DNA of 11,424 bases, from contig RFTR01000044.1 in the NCBI GenBank assembly GCA_009923345.1, forward strand, positions 1-11,424. Direction: 5' to 3'. The notes below the pieces were generated by a model. It worked only from the letters and a program-made list of their open reading frames with translations. It was not told the origin of the DNA and searched no databases. Below are positions 1 to 8,130 of the stretch, piece by piece (the first letter of the stretch is position 1; every line of letters begins with the position of its first letter). Source of the stretch: Betaproteobacteria bacterium. GTDB lineage: Bacteria > Pseudomonadota > Gammaproteobacteria > Burkholderiales > Burkholderiaceae_C. Both the position numbers and the translations under genes were made by a program.

Positions 1-295
1 CAACCAATACGAAGTCGAAGCCAGCAATATGGGCGATGCTTTGAACTATCTTGAAGACGGCATGTCTCTTGAAGTGGTGTTTTACGACGAAAAAGCGATT
101 TCGGTTGAATTACCCACGACAGTGGTTCGCGAAATTACTTGGACTGAACCCGCAGTAAAAGGCGACACGTCAGGCAAAGTATTGAAGCCCGCCAAGATTG
201 CTACCGGTTTCGAAGTGCCTGTGCCTATTTTTGTGGCGCAAGGTGATAAAGTGGAAATTGATACGCGTACTGGCGAATACCGCAAACGCGTTTAA
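1..295 (+). CDS. efp: Elongation factor P, C-terminal part (5' end outside window)
   Basis: EF-P binds the ribosome between the P and E sites and relieves stalling at consecutive prolines. The window enters in frame at base 2, and the visible 97 residues cover the middle and C-terminal OB-fold domains. Recognisable landmarks are VKGDTSGKVLKPAKIATG, the VPIFV strand and the C-terminal signature KVEIDTRTGEYRKRV, which matches the family's VDTRTGEY motif. The protein ends where EF-P normally ends. In betaproteobacteria the modified residue is an arginine near position 32 (rhamnosylated by EarP); that part lies upstream, so the modification type cannot be read here. An internal ATG at 29 is not the true start, because homology continues to the window edge. 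An intrinsic terminator follows 16 nt after the stop. Confidence 0.96.
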   Translation, partial: NQYEVEASNMGDALNYLEDGMSLEVVFYDEKAISVELPTTVVREITWTEPAVKGDTSGKVLKPAKIATGFEVPVPIFVAQGDKVEIDTRTGEYRKRV

Positions 296-310
296 TACTG
301 CAACACTTCC

Positions 311-345
311 AAAAAAGGCCTGCTTGCAGGCCTTTTTAATTTTTC
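311..345 (+). terminator. Intrinsic terminator of efp
   Basis: The arms AAAAAGGCCTGC (312-323) and GCAGGCCTTTTT (326-337) are perfectly complementary and are followed by AATTTTT. With the inner pair opened the loop is four bases. The A-tract on the left arm makes it potentially bidirectional, but only the plus-strand gene efp needs it. Confidence 0.9.
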
Positions 346-357
346 CGACCAACTATC

Positions 358-364
358 AAGGTGA
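358..364 (+). promoter_or_regulatory. Ribosome binding site that fixes the LOG-family start
   Basis: AAGGTGA lies 5 nt before the ATG at 370. A GTG at 361 is in the same frame, but it falls inside this Shine-Dalgarno sequence and has none of its own, so 370 is the better start. Confidence 0.7.
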
Positions 365-369
365 TTTTT

Positions 370-1149
370 ATGGATGGAATGCTTGACCCCCAAGACCCTC
401 GCTTATCGCAAGCATGGGACATACTCAAAGCACAGTCCCCGAGCGGTGAAACGCTTTCACCTGAATCGAATCGCCTTGCCTTTGCCGATCCTGAATTTCT
501 CTTGCGCCGAGAAACCCGTGGGATCCGTTTTCAGCTTGAAATGCTCAAGCCTGATTTAGCGCAACAAGAACACGGGATCGAGCACACCGTCGTCGTATTT
601 GGCAGCGCTCGTTTTCAAAGCCAGGAAAAAGCGCAGAAAACACTTGAAGTCGCACAAGCCTCTGGGTTAGTTGCAGATATCAACAAGCACAACCCCAATA
701 AGCTTTTTATATGCACAGGTGGAGGGCCAGGCATTATGGAAGCTGCCAACCGTGGCGCCTCTGAAGCGGGAGGGATCAGTGTGGGTCTCAATATCGCCCT
801 GCCCCATGAGCAAACGCCAAACCCCTACATCACGCCAGAACTGAGTTTTAAATTCCATTACTTTGCCTTGCGCAAAATGCATTTCATGATGCGGGCAAAG
901 GCTTTGGTGGCCTTTCCTGGTGGCTTTGGCACCATGGACGAATTGTTCGAAACTCTGACTCTGGTGCAATGCAAAAAAGCCAAGCCCGTACCCATTGTGT
1001 TGTTTGGCACCGATTACTGGAAAAAAGTATTTCATCCAGAAATGATGCTAGAGGAAGGCGTGATTGCTGAAGAAGATCTACAACTATTTCGATTCGTAGA
1101 TAGCGTTGAAGATGCTTGGGAAGTTATTCGTGCTTTTTATGCACTCTAA
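370..1149 (+). CDS. LOG/TIGR00730-family nucleotide 5'-monophosphate phosphoribohydrolase
   Basis: This 259-residue Rossmann-fold protein belongs to the family once mislabelled lysine decarboxylase. Characterised members hydrolyse cytokinin riboside 5'-monophosphates or other purine nucleoside monophosphates to a base plus ribose 5-phosphate. The diagnostic motifs are GGGPGIMEAANRG from residue 117 and PGGFGTMDE at 183-191. The length, with an N-terminal helical extension of about 70 residues before the first beta strand (TVVVFGSARF), fits the longer bacterial subgroup rather than the roughly 190-residue plant-type LOG. The substrate cannot be read from sequence. The gene is separated from efp by a terminator, so it probably has its own promoter, though none is obvious in the 24 nt after the terminator. 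Its last 26 bp overlap the end of the convergent MFS gene. Confidence 0.88.
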   Translation: MDGMLDPQDPRLSQAWDILKAQSPSGETLSPESNRLAFADPEFLLRRETRGIRFQLEMLKPDLAQQEHGIEHTVVVFGSARFQSQEKAQKTLEVAQASGLVADINKHNPNKLFICTGGGPGIMEAANRGASEAGGISVGLNIALPHEQTPNPYITPELSFKFHYFALRKMHFMMRAKALVAFPGGFGTMDELFETLTLVQCKKAKPVPIVLFGTDYWKKVFHPEMMLEEGVIAEEDLQLFRFVDSVEDAWEVIRAFYAL

Positions 1150-2275
1150 GCAAATACGCACTGCGCGATCCAAGGCCAACCGCTAGAGACACGCACCAGA
1201 AAACGGCGCCCACACCAATCACAGCACCTGCTGCCCCAAATACCATAGGCATCAACACACTTGACGCGTTGATACCCATCAACCGCAAACCTAGGGCTTC
1301 ACCATGGCGTGACTCGGGCGTGATCTGGTGCAAAGTACTCATCACCATCGGTTGTACGGAACCTAGCGACAAGCCCAAAAATACCGAGCAAATACCCATA
1401 GCCAATGCGCCTTGCATAAATGGGTAAATCCCGAGCAAAGCAGATGTAATGAGCATGGCGCCGGTGATGACTTGCCACTCTTGCAATTTGGCAACAACCA
1501 TGGGCAACAAGAAACGAATCAAAGCGGCGGCAATCGCAAAGCCACCCAAGATGGATCCAATCGATGAAGCGCTGATGTCTTTTTCATGGCCCAAGATAGG
1601 CACTACAAATGTATGTACATCCCAGCACGCAGATAAAAACCAATTCACTAATAAAAGACGCCTAAACATGGAGTCGTTGAGTAAATCCCATGCGCTGTTT
1701 TCTTCGTGACCAGGCGGATTGACAACAGCAGGCAGTTCTTGCGTTTTACGCACCCAAAACCAGGCCAAGATGGGAAACACCGCCATCGCCGCATACGCCC
1801 ATTGAAAGCCTGCATAGTCAATCAAAATACCGGCGCTGAATGGCCCAATGAAATTGGATATAGCCGGTCCAACAGACAACCAACTAAACACCTGCTTCAT
1901 CTCCGTCACGTCTTGCGCCGCACGTCCGACGTGGCGCTGCAATGCAATGATCGCTGCACCCGTAGCGCCACCGGTCATTAACGCACTAAAACACAACGCC
2001 GGAAAGCTAGGCCATACAGCTGCACTTGCTGCACCAATACTCGCCATCAATACGCTCCATGCAACAGGTCTTTTAAGACCATGCGTATCCGCATAGCGCC
2101 CTGCAGGCAAGGCCAAGAAAACTTGCGTCAGAGCAAACAAGGCCAAAAGAAAACCTACCGTCGCAGCACTTTCACCCGCGCGCAAAGCCATCAAAGGCGT
2201 GGCCATACGCATACCCGTCATGCAGGCATGCAAGCAAACTTGGCCTGCAATCAATCGAAAGAGTTCGCGATTCAA
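1124..2275 (-). CDS. MFS transporter (12-TM type), substrate unknown
   Basis: A very hydrophobic 383-residue protein with the major facilitator motif A, GRYADTHGLKRP, at residues 59-70 in the loop after helix 2. A second half (from about residue 205) of similar size follows a charged central loop (PPGHEENSAWDLL). Nothing identifies the substrate. The start is TTG at 2275: the reading frame is closed just upstream, TTG keeps all of the first membrane helix, and the next candidates (Met19, Met22) would cut into it. TTG overlaps the rmuC stop as TTGA, which suggests translational coupling, and no clear Shine-Dalgarno is seen. The gene is the last in the minus-strand run. Its stop lies inside the 3' end of the convergent LOG gene and no terminator follows it. 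Confidence 0.85.
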   Translation of the reverse strand: MNRELFRLIAGQVCLHACMTGMRMATPLMALRAGESAATVGFLLALFALTQVFLALPAGRYADTHGLKRPVAWSVLMASIGAASAAVWPSFPALCFSALMTGGATGAAIIALQRHVGRAAQDVTEMKQVFSWLSVGPAISNFIGPFSAGILIDYAGFQWAYAAMAVFPILAWFWVRKTQELPAVVNPPGHEENSAWDLLNDSMFRRLLLVNWFLSACWDVHTFVVPILGHEKDISASSIGSILGGFAIAAALIRFLLPMVVAKLQEWQVITGAMLITSALLGIYPFMQGALAMGICSVFLGLSLGSVQPMVMSTLHQITPESRHGEALGLRLMGINASSVLMPMVFGAAGAVIGVGAVFWCVSLAVGLGSRSAYLLRVHKKHE

Positions 2276-3525
2276 ACCGTGGTGTCCGCGCTATCTGTAT
2301 CGTCCAATGTTTCATCGACGAGGGGTAAGAATTTTTGTGATTCACCTTCTGGCAAGGCCTCTACATTCTTCAATGCACGTCGCATTTGTCGGCTTCGGGT
2401 ATCTGCCTTGTCCAAGGTGTCAGCTGCTTTTTGTACCTGCTCACGGACCTTTTCCACCCAATCGCCATAGCGGTCAAATTCGGTTTTAACGGCTCCCAAC
2501 ACTTTCCATACTTCTGAGGCTTGTTGCTCCAATGCGAGCGTACGAAAACCCATATGCAAGCTATTGAGCATGGCGAGTAAGGTGGTGGGGCCTGCCAAAG
2601 TCACGCGGTAGTCGCGTTGCAAACTGTCTACCAAGCCAGGGCGACGTAAAACTTCTGCATACAGGCCTTCAATAGGTAAGAACAAAATTGCAAAGTCTGT
2701 GGTGTGCGGTGGCGCCAGATAACTCTCTGCAATGCTCTTGGCTTCGGTACGAATACGCACTTCCAATGCTTTAGAAAAGGCCTCGGTCGCCAGCACATCT
2801 GCCCGCTCATGGGCATCTAGCAAACGCTCGTAGTCTTCGCGTGGAAATTTCGCATCAATGGGTAACCAGACAGGTTCGCCATCTTGCCCACCGCGGCCAG
2901 GAAAACGAATCGCAAAATCAACGCGCTGGTTACTACGCGGTTTAGTTTCCACTTGCTTGGCGAATTGCTCAATGGTGAGGACTTGTTCTAATAAAGCTTC
3001 TAACTGCACTTCCCCCACAATGCCGCGTGTTTTCACATTGGTGAGGACGCGTTGTAAGTCGCCTACGCCTTGTGCCAGTTTTTGCATTTGGCCCAGCCCG
3101 TTATGAACTTGCTCTAATCTTTCTGCAACTTGTTTGAAACTCTCGGACAAACGTTTTTCAAGCGTAGTTTGCAATTTTTCGTCAACTGTGCGACGCATCT
3201 CATCTAGCTTTTCGCTATTGCTTTTTTGTAACTGCTGCAACTGTTGGTGCAGAGTGTCCCCCACTGACTTTTGCATCAGGCTGAGTTGCTGAATTTGGCT
3301 TTGTTGAAAGGTAGCTAAGTTCTGGGTGAGTTCTTGACGCGCATCTCGCGATGCTTCAGTCACTTCGAGACGCAAGGCTCTTTCTAAGCGCTCTAGTTTT
3401 TCGTCTAGATATTTCTGAATGACCGTGGTGTCATCATGAGATGGCTTTGAAATAGAACGCCAAAGCAAGAGCATTAGCAAAACTACATTGATACCAACAA
3501 GCCCAAGCACCACATCAAGTTGCAT
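2272..3525 (-). CDS. rmuC: RmuC-family DNA recombination protein
   Basis: RmuC was named from E. coli, where its loss affects inversion at short inverted repeats; the fold is a PD-(D/E)XK-like nuclease tethered to the membrane. Here, in 417 residues, there is an N-terminal membrane helix (about 5-22), a long coiled coil rich in Gln, Glu and Leu (about 35-150), then the RmuC core. The core shows RGIVGEVQLEALLEQ (167-181), VDFAIRFPG (202-210) and LPIDAKFP (221-228), with D224 and K226 as likely active-site residues. The C-terminal tail is acidic. Start ATG at 3525 has no strong Shine-Dalgarno. The gene sits 29 nt after nhaD and overlaps the MFS start by 4 nt, so it is likely cotranscribed. Confidence 0.94.
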   Translation of the reverse strand: MQLDVVLGLVGINVVLLMLLLWRSISKPSHDDTTVIQKYLDEKLERLERALRLEVTEASRDARQELTQNLATFQQSQIQQLSLMQKSVGDTLHQQLQQLQKSNSEKLDEMRRTVDEKLQTTLEKRLSESFKQVAERLEQVHNGLGQMQKLAQGVGDLQRVLTNVKTRGIVGEVQLEALLEQVLTIEQFAKQVETKPRSNQRVDFAIRFPGRGGQDGEPVWLPIDAKFPREDYERLLDAHERADVLATEAFSKALEVRIRTEAKSIAESYLAPPHTTDFAILFLPIEGLYAEVLRRPGLVDSLQRDYRVTLAGPTTLLAMLNSLHMGFRTLALEQQASEVWKVLGAVKTEFDRYGDWVEKVREQVQKAADTLDKADTRSRQMRRALKNVEALPEGESQKFLPLVDETLDDTDSADTTV

Positions 3526-3554
3526 ATTCAGATAAGTCAGTACATTTAAAAAAC

Positions 3555-4829
3555 TTAGGCGAACTCAGCTATGTATACCAGCGCGCCAGCAATGTATCCA
3601 ATAAAAGCCAATCCACTTATTTTTTTCAAGTACCACACGAAATCGATCTTTTCAATCCCCATCGCAGCAACGCCCGCTGCTGAACCGATGATCAGTATGG
3701 ATCCGCCTGTACCCGCGCAATAGGCAAGAAACTCCCATATAAAACTGTCGGCAGGGTATTTTTCAAGGCTATACATCCCCATTGAGGCGGCGACCAGAGG
3801 CACGTTGTCCACAACAGCGCTCACCAGTCCGATCAATAAAACAATTAAATCTAGTCGACCCACAGTTTCATCAAGCCATGCAGCAAGGGAAGAGAGAACA
3901 TGCGTATGTTCAAGAATAGAGACCGCAAGAAGTATTCCGATAAAAAAAACAATCGATGACATATCGATCCGCGACAAGGCGGTAGAGAGGTCAAGATGGT
4001 TTCTAGCCTCAAAAGATTTATCTTTATGTATCAAATCACCCACTAGCCAAAGCAGCCCTAGTCCCAACAGAACGCCCATGAAAGGAGGTAAGTGGGTGAC
4101 TGTTTTGAAAGCCGGTACAGCAACCAATACGCCGAGGCCTAAGAAGAACATGGTGTTCCTCTCGAAAGCTGAAGTAGAAAATCCATCGGTTGATTCAATA
4201 TGGGTCGGGGCCATCACAGACTTGCCCCGCAACATCCAACTCACGACCAATAGTGGCGCCAACAAATTTACCACTGAAGGTAAAAACAGGGTTTGGATAA
4301 TTGCTAGCGGAGTAATTTGCCCACCGATCCAAAGCATGGTCGTTGTCACATCTCCAATGGGTGACCATGCACCTCCAGCATTTGCAGCGATGACGATCAT
4401 TCCTGCAAAAAATAACCTATCTTCGCGGCTGTCGAGGAGTTTGCGGACCAAAGAAATCATCACAATCGTGGTTGTTAAGTTGTCCAAAATTGAACTAAGG
4501 AAAAAAGCTACCCAACAAATAATCCACAGCAACATCGGCAAGCTTTGGGTATTGATTCTTGCAGTCACCACATCAAAGCCTTGGTGAGCGTCTACGACCT
4601 CCACTATGGCCATGGCAGCCATCAAAAAGAAAACAATTTGCGCGGTACCGATTAGGCTGGTAGACAACTCTTGGTTAATTTGCGCATAGTCATTAGAAGC
4701 TAGCGCATAAATGGCCCATAACAGCCCTGCTCCCAATAAAGCTGAAGCTGATTTATTGATTTTGAGCGGATGCTCGAAGGCAATAGCCGCATAGGTGACG
4801 GCAAAAATAATGATGAGCAATGTAACCAT
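3555..4829 (-). CDS. nhaD: NhaD-type Na+/H+ antiporter
   Basis: An inner-membrane antiporter of the ion transporter (IT) superfamily that exports Na+ (and in studied cases Li+) for protons. The 424-residue protein is almost wholly hydrophobic and has pseudo-twofold halves: LDNLTTTIV (115-123) and NAGGAWSPIGDVTTTMLW (150-167) in the first half, VVDNVPLVAA (339-348) and the Gly/Ser-rich CAGTGGSILIIGSAAG (from 371) in the second. The paired DN motifs are typical of the superfamily, and the GGAWSPIGDVTT block points to NhaD rather than ArsB or citrate carriers. AAAGG lies 6 nt before the ATG. It begins 9 nt after the pncB stop, so it is cotranscribed with a NAD-salvage gene, a pairing for which I see no functional reason. 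Confidence 0.92.
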   Translation of the reverse strand: MVTLLIIIFAVTYAAIAFEHPLKINKSASALLGAGLLWAIYALASNDYAQINQELSTSLIGTAQIVFFLMAAMAIVEVVDAHQGFDVVTARINTQSLPMLLWIICWVAFFLSSILDNLTTTIVMISLVRKLLDSREDRLFFAGMIVIAANAGGAWSPIGDVTTTMLWIGGQITPLAIIQTLFLPSVVNLLAPLLVVSWMLRGKSVMAPTHIESTDGFSTSAFERNTMFFLGLGVLVAVPAFKTVTHLPPFMGVLLGLGLLWLVGDLIHKDKSFEARNHLDLSTALSRIDMSSIVFFIGILLAVSILEHTHVLSSLAAWLDETVGRLDLIVLLIGLVSAVVDNVPLVAASMGMYSLEKYPADSFIWEFLAYCAGTGGSILIIGSAAGVAAMGIEKIDFVWYLKKISGLAFIGYIAGALVYIAEFA

Positions 4830-4838
4830 AGGAGGCCT

Positions 4839-6023
4839 TTAGTTTGGAGATGCAATACCGAACACTTGGCGTAAATACGCCAAGTAATTTTGGTCTTCGC
4901 ACATGTTTTTAGAGGGGGTATCTGAAAGCTTGGCCACAGGTTGTCCGTTGCATTCAACCATCTTGATCACTATTTGCAGCGGCTCGTAGCCCAGATCATT
5001 GGTTAGGTTAGTACCAATTCCAAAAGCAAGTTGGCAACGCCCTCTGAACTGTTGGTAGAGGGCAATGATGCGCTCGACCGTCAACCCATCACTAAAAATC
5101 AGAGTCTTGGTCAAGGGGTCAACACGGTTTTGACGGTAGTGTTCGATCATGCGCTCGCCCCATGTGAATGGATCGCCACTGTCATGCCGAGCGCCGTCAA
5201 ACAACTTGCAGAAATACATATCGAAATCACGCAAAAACGGCTCAATGCCGTAGACGTCGCTCAAGGCAATGCCCAAGTCCCCACGGTATTCACGTGCCCA
5301 AGTCTCAAAGCCAAACACTTGGCTATCGCGCAAGCGCGGGCCCAACGCTTGGCAAGCTTGCAAATATTCATGTGCCATGGTGCCAAGCGGACGCAAATTG
5401 AGTTTCATCGCCAACAATGCATTGCTGGTACCGGCTAATTGCCCAACTGGTTCGGCGCCCAATTTGACCGACAGCACACGCAAAATTTCCTCGTGCCAAG
5501 CTTTGGAAAACCGACGGCGCGTGCCGTAGTCGGCGATCTTTAAATCGCTGAGTCTTTCGGCGCGCAGTGTTTCAATTTTTTTCTCTAATCGTTGGCGACC
5601 TTCGACAAAATCCGGCGCCTTTTGGGTATTGCGGAAATACACCTCATTCACAATGGCCAAAACAGGAATCTCAAACAAGATGGTGTGTAGCCAAGGGCCC
5701 TGTATGGTGATATCTATTTCACCGTTTTGTGTCGGCGTAACCTGTATATATTTTTCATTCAGGCGAAATAATCCTAAAAAGTCGATGAAATCGCTTTTTA
5801 TAAAACGCAGACTGCGCAACCATTCCAATTCTTCCTCTTGGAATTTCAAGCTACACAAGGATTTAATTTCGCTGCGGATCTCCTGGACATAAGGCGCCAG
5901 CGCAATACCAGGGTTGCGGCATTTGAATTTGTAAGTAACTTGCGCGCTAGGAAACTGATGCAGCACAGCCTGCATCATGGTGAACTTATAGAGGTCTGTG
6001 TCGAGCAGACTGGTGATGATCAT
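4839..6023 (-). CDS. pncB: Nicotinate phosphoribosyltransferase
   Basis: PncB makes nicotinate mononucleotide from nicotinate and PRPP with ATP hydrolysis, the first step of Preiss-Handler NAD salvage in the cytoplasm. Full length at 394 residues. The visible signatures are LLDTDLYKFTMMQA at the N-terminus, ADYGTRRRFS (164-173), GTMAHE (214-219) with the histidine that is phosphorylated in this family (His218), the PRPP-binding FDGARHDSGDP (275-285), FSDGL (310-314) and FGIGTNLTND (334-343). ATG at 6023 follows the nitroreductase stop by 4 nt. No strong ribosome binding site is visible, so it is probably translationally coupled. Confidence 0.97.
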   Translation of the reverse strand: MIITSLLDTDLYKFTMMQAVLHQFPSAQVTYKFKCRNPGIALAPYVQEIRSEIKSLCSLKFQEEELEWLRSLRFIKSDFIDFLGLFRLNEKYIQVTPTQNGEIDITIQGPWLHTILFEIPVLAIVNEVYFRNTQKAPDFVEGRQRLEKKIETLRAERLSDLKIADYGTRRRFSKAWHEEILRVLSVKLGAEPVGQLAGTSNALLAMKLNLRPLGTMAHEYLQACQALGPRLRDSQVFGFETWAREYRGDLGIALSDVYGIEPFLRDFDMYFCKLFDGARHDSGDPFTWGERMIEHYRQNRVDPLTKTLIFSDGLTVERIIALYQQFRGRCQLAFGIGTNLTNDLGYEPLQIVIKMVECNGQPVAKLSDTPSKNMCEDQNYLAYLRQVFGIASPN

Positions 6024-6027
6024 GGGT

Positions 6028-6738
6028 TCAGTCGAGCCAATGGGTGAATTCTTCAGCAGGAACGCGCGGTGTTGTAAAGGTATTCACCTTGTCTGAGGTA
6101 TCCGCCCATCCAAGCGACAACCCGCACACTAGCATCTCACCCTCACCAGCACCAATATGCGGAAGGATGATGCTGTGGAAGTGATTCCAAGCAGCCTGCG
6201 GGCACGTATGCAAGCCACGCGCGCGCGCTGCCAACATGATATTTTGCACAAACATGCCGTAATCAAACATCGAGCCGCGACCCATGATGGGGTCCAAAGT
6301 GAACATCATGCCAACAGGCGCATCAAAGAATTTGAAATTGCGTTGGTGCTGCAAATGCATTTTGTCTTTGTCACCTTTGCCAATACCGAGCAAGCCATAC
6401 AAACTCCAACCGTTTTCCCGGCGGCGGTCTATATAAGGACTGACCCACTGCGTTGGGTAATAGTCATATTGCTCTTGGTATTGCTTACCGACTTCAGGAT
6501 TGGCGCGGATGGCGTCATGCGCGGCGCAGACTTTTTCAACCAAGCTGTCACGGCTTTTTCCTTGCAAAACATAGACTTTCCAAGGTTGGGTGTTGGTGCC
6601 TGAAGGTGCGCGACTCGCCACTTGCAAGATTTCGGTGATCAAAGTTTTAGGCACCGGTTGATTGGTAAAAGCACGTGCCGACATGCGTGAAGTGATGGCA
6701 TGGTCAACGGCTTGGCTGTCGCTTACGGGGGTGGTCAT
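6028..6738 (-). CDS. Nitroreductase-family FMN-dependent oxidoreductase
   Basis: A 236-residue protein of the NfsB/PnbA-like nitroreductase fold, flavin-dependent and NAD(P)H-using in studied relatives. FMN-contact motifs are SRMSARAF (17-24) and RAPSGTNTQPW (43-53). Conserved core segments GLHTCPQAAW (175-184) and CGLSLGWAD (205-213) complete the fold. Physiological substrates of this subgroup are usually unknown; quinones or nitroaromatics are only family analogies. GGAGA lies 8 nt before the ATG at 6738. That ATG forms an ATGA overlap with the ancestral thioesterase stop, so the damage in the upstream gene may lower coupled expression. pncB follows after 4 nt. Confidence 0.93.
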   Translation of the reverse strand: MTTPVSDSQAVDHAITSRMSARAFTNQPVPKTLITEILQVASRAPSGTNTQPWKVYVLQGKSRDSLVEKVCAAHDAIRANPEVGKQYQEQYDYYPTQWVSPYIDRRRENGWSLYGLLGIGKGDKDKMHLQHQRNFKFFDAPVGMMFTLDPIMGRGSMFDYGMFVQNIMLAARARGLHTCPQAAWNHFHSIILPHIGAGEGEMLVCGLSLGWADTSDKVNTFTTPRVPAEEFTHWLD

Positions 6739-7113
6739 CTCAATTTCTCCAAAACATTTTGTAATTCGGGGGGTAGGCTTGTCACGGGACGTCTGTCACG
6801 GGCGTTGACATAGACGTGGATGAAGTGCGCCACTAACGCGTATACCCGCTTCAATGATTTGCGGAAAGGCCAGAGGCGAAAAAAAGTTGCAATGGTTCTC
6901 GATTACCAAGCCAATCGTTTTACCGGCGTGGATATCTAAGGCACCCTGCGCAATCAAATAGGCATTGACCGCTGTATCGACATAGCTGTAGTAAACCGCG
7001 TTGTTGATATGGCCGTAAACGTCGTTGTCTTCCCAACGCGTGGTGATTTGACGAAACACTTTGAAAGTACTACGCGACTGGGGTTGGACGCGTACGGTTG
7101 GTTTTTCACTCAT
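6735..7113 (-). pseudogene. Acyl-CoA thioesterase (4HBT/hot-dog) with an out-of-frame internal deletion
   Basis: From ATG 7113, 93 residues read as a normal 4-hydroxybenzoyl-CoA thioesterase-like protein: FRQITTRWEDNDVYGHINN carries the D-x3-H-x-N active-site signature, followed by TIGLVIENHCNFFSPLAFPQIIEAGIRV. After 6835 the frame gives a nonsense tail (SGALHPRLCQRP) and stops at 6796. In another frame, from about 6831 to the TGA at 6737-6735, the family's C-terminus is present: AHFIHVYVNARDRRPV and an LPPELQNVLEKL ending. From my memory of family members, roughly 20 to 28 residues that normally join these parts are absent. ATG 7113 overlaps the deacetylase stop (ATGA) and the lost frame's TGA overlaps the nitroreductase start (ATGA), so both operon junctions survive. 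A TTG at 7140 is a less likely start. The 105-residue product is probably inactive. Confidence 0.82.
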
Positions 7114-8045
7114 AAGGAGCGATTTTGCCAGCGAAGCCAATAGGCATAGGCGACACGATACGTATTCACTTGCACCTGTACAGTGTCGGCGATGTTCTCA
7201 CCGTAGCCACCGGCCATGGCAAAAGCCATTGGGATGCCTTTTTCAAAGGCCCAGTCGAACACCCGCCTGTCCCGCGCTTCCAAGCCATCAAAACTCAACT
7301 TCAATCGCCCCAAGCGATCACCTTCGTGCGGGTCAGCGCCAGCCAGATACACCACCAAGCCGGGTTCAAAGCGGTTTTCTAAAGTCTCAAAAGCTTGCTC
7401 AAGGGCTTGTAAGTAGCTGCTGTCGTCGCAACCGTCGGGCAATTCCACATCTAAGTCGCTGGTTTCTTTGGCAAATGGAAAGTTTCTGGCGCCATGGATA
7501 GACAGCGTGAAAACCGAGTCATCCTGCCCAAAAATATGCGCGGTTCCGTTACCTTGGTGCACATCCAAATCGATGATGGCCACTTTCAAAGGCTGGCGGT
7601 GCTGGCGACTCCATTCGCTTTGCATCAAACGGGTGGCTACCGCTGCGTCGTTAAAAACACAAAAACCGCTTCCCTTATCCGCATAAGCATGGTGGGTTCC
7701 ACCTGCCAAGTTGGCGGCTATGCCCTCGTGCCCAAACAAAGCCGCCCTGGCCGCCATGATGGTGGCTCCAGTCGAGCGCCTAGACCTGGCCACCATTTCT
7801 GGGGACCAAGGGAAACCAATTTCACGCTGCGCCTTGTCGCCCAAGGTGCCTTGTTCGACCGCCTGTATGTAATGTGGCGCGTGCACTAGGGCCAATTCAC
7901 CATCGGTAGCGGGTTGGGCGACGTTGGTTTGGATGGCAGGTATTTCGACTGCCAAGCGGTCTCGCAAAACCCGGTACTTGCCCATGGGAAATCGGTGGCC
8001 CAGCGGAAGCGGTAATACAAATTGATCTGAATAAAAAGCGCGCAT
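7110..8045 (-). CDS. Histone deacetylase-superfamily zinc amidohydrolase
   Basis: A 311-residue arginase/deacetylase-fold protein, probably of the short class IV-like bacterial group. The catalytic elements all look intact: the His pair in AGGTHHA (His118, His119), GFCVFND (128-133), DLDVHQGNGT with zinc ligands Asp161 and His163 and relay Asp159, the third ligand Asp238 in LAGADPHEGD, and Tyr281 in AGGYGEN. Family members remove acyl groups from lysine side chains, polyamines or small metabolites; the substrate here is not predictable. Start ATG at 8045 is preceded by a GGGGTG element. It is the first gene of the minus-strand run, facing a 189-bp divergent region, and overlaps the thioesterase by ATGA. 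Confidence 0.93.
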   Translation of the reverse strand: MRAFYSDQFVLPLPLGHRFPMGKYRVLRDRLAVEIPAIQTNVAQPATDGELALVHAPHYIQAVEQGTLGDKAQREIGFPWSPEMVARSRRSTGATIMAARAALFGHEGIAANLAGGTHHAYADKGSGFCVFNDAAVATRLMQSEWSRQHRQPLKVAIIDLDVHQGNGTAHIFGQDDSVFTLSIHGARNFPFAKETSDLDVELPDGCDDSSYLQALEQAFETLENRFEPGLVVYLAGADPHEGDRLGRLKLSFDGLEARDRRVFDWAFEKGIPMAFAMAGGYGENIADTVQVQVNTYRVAYAYWLRWQNRSL

Positions 8046-8130
8046 ACACCCCGTTTGGCCTTGTCAATCAAAGCATTGTCTCCGCATGCTGCGCTAAGTC
8101 CTTGTTTAGGCTGTCACCTCTAAAGCACGC

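Noticed and set aside
667..1035. A 122-codon minus-strand frame inside the LOG-family gene
   Set aside because: Antisense to the conserved GGGPG and PGGFGT region; no domain, no ribosome binding site and no fit with neighbours.
3805..4587. A 260-codon open frame on the plus strand
   Set aside because: It is exactly antisense to nhaD, whose membrane motifs are unambiguous. The translated product is Lys/Ser/Thr-rich with no recognisable domain, as expected for an antisense shadow of hydrophobic codons.
7061..7501. Several plus-strand frames of 60-146 codons across the deacetylase gene
   Set aside because: All run antisense to the HDAC motifs and have no plausible start signals.
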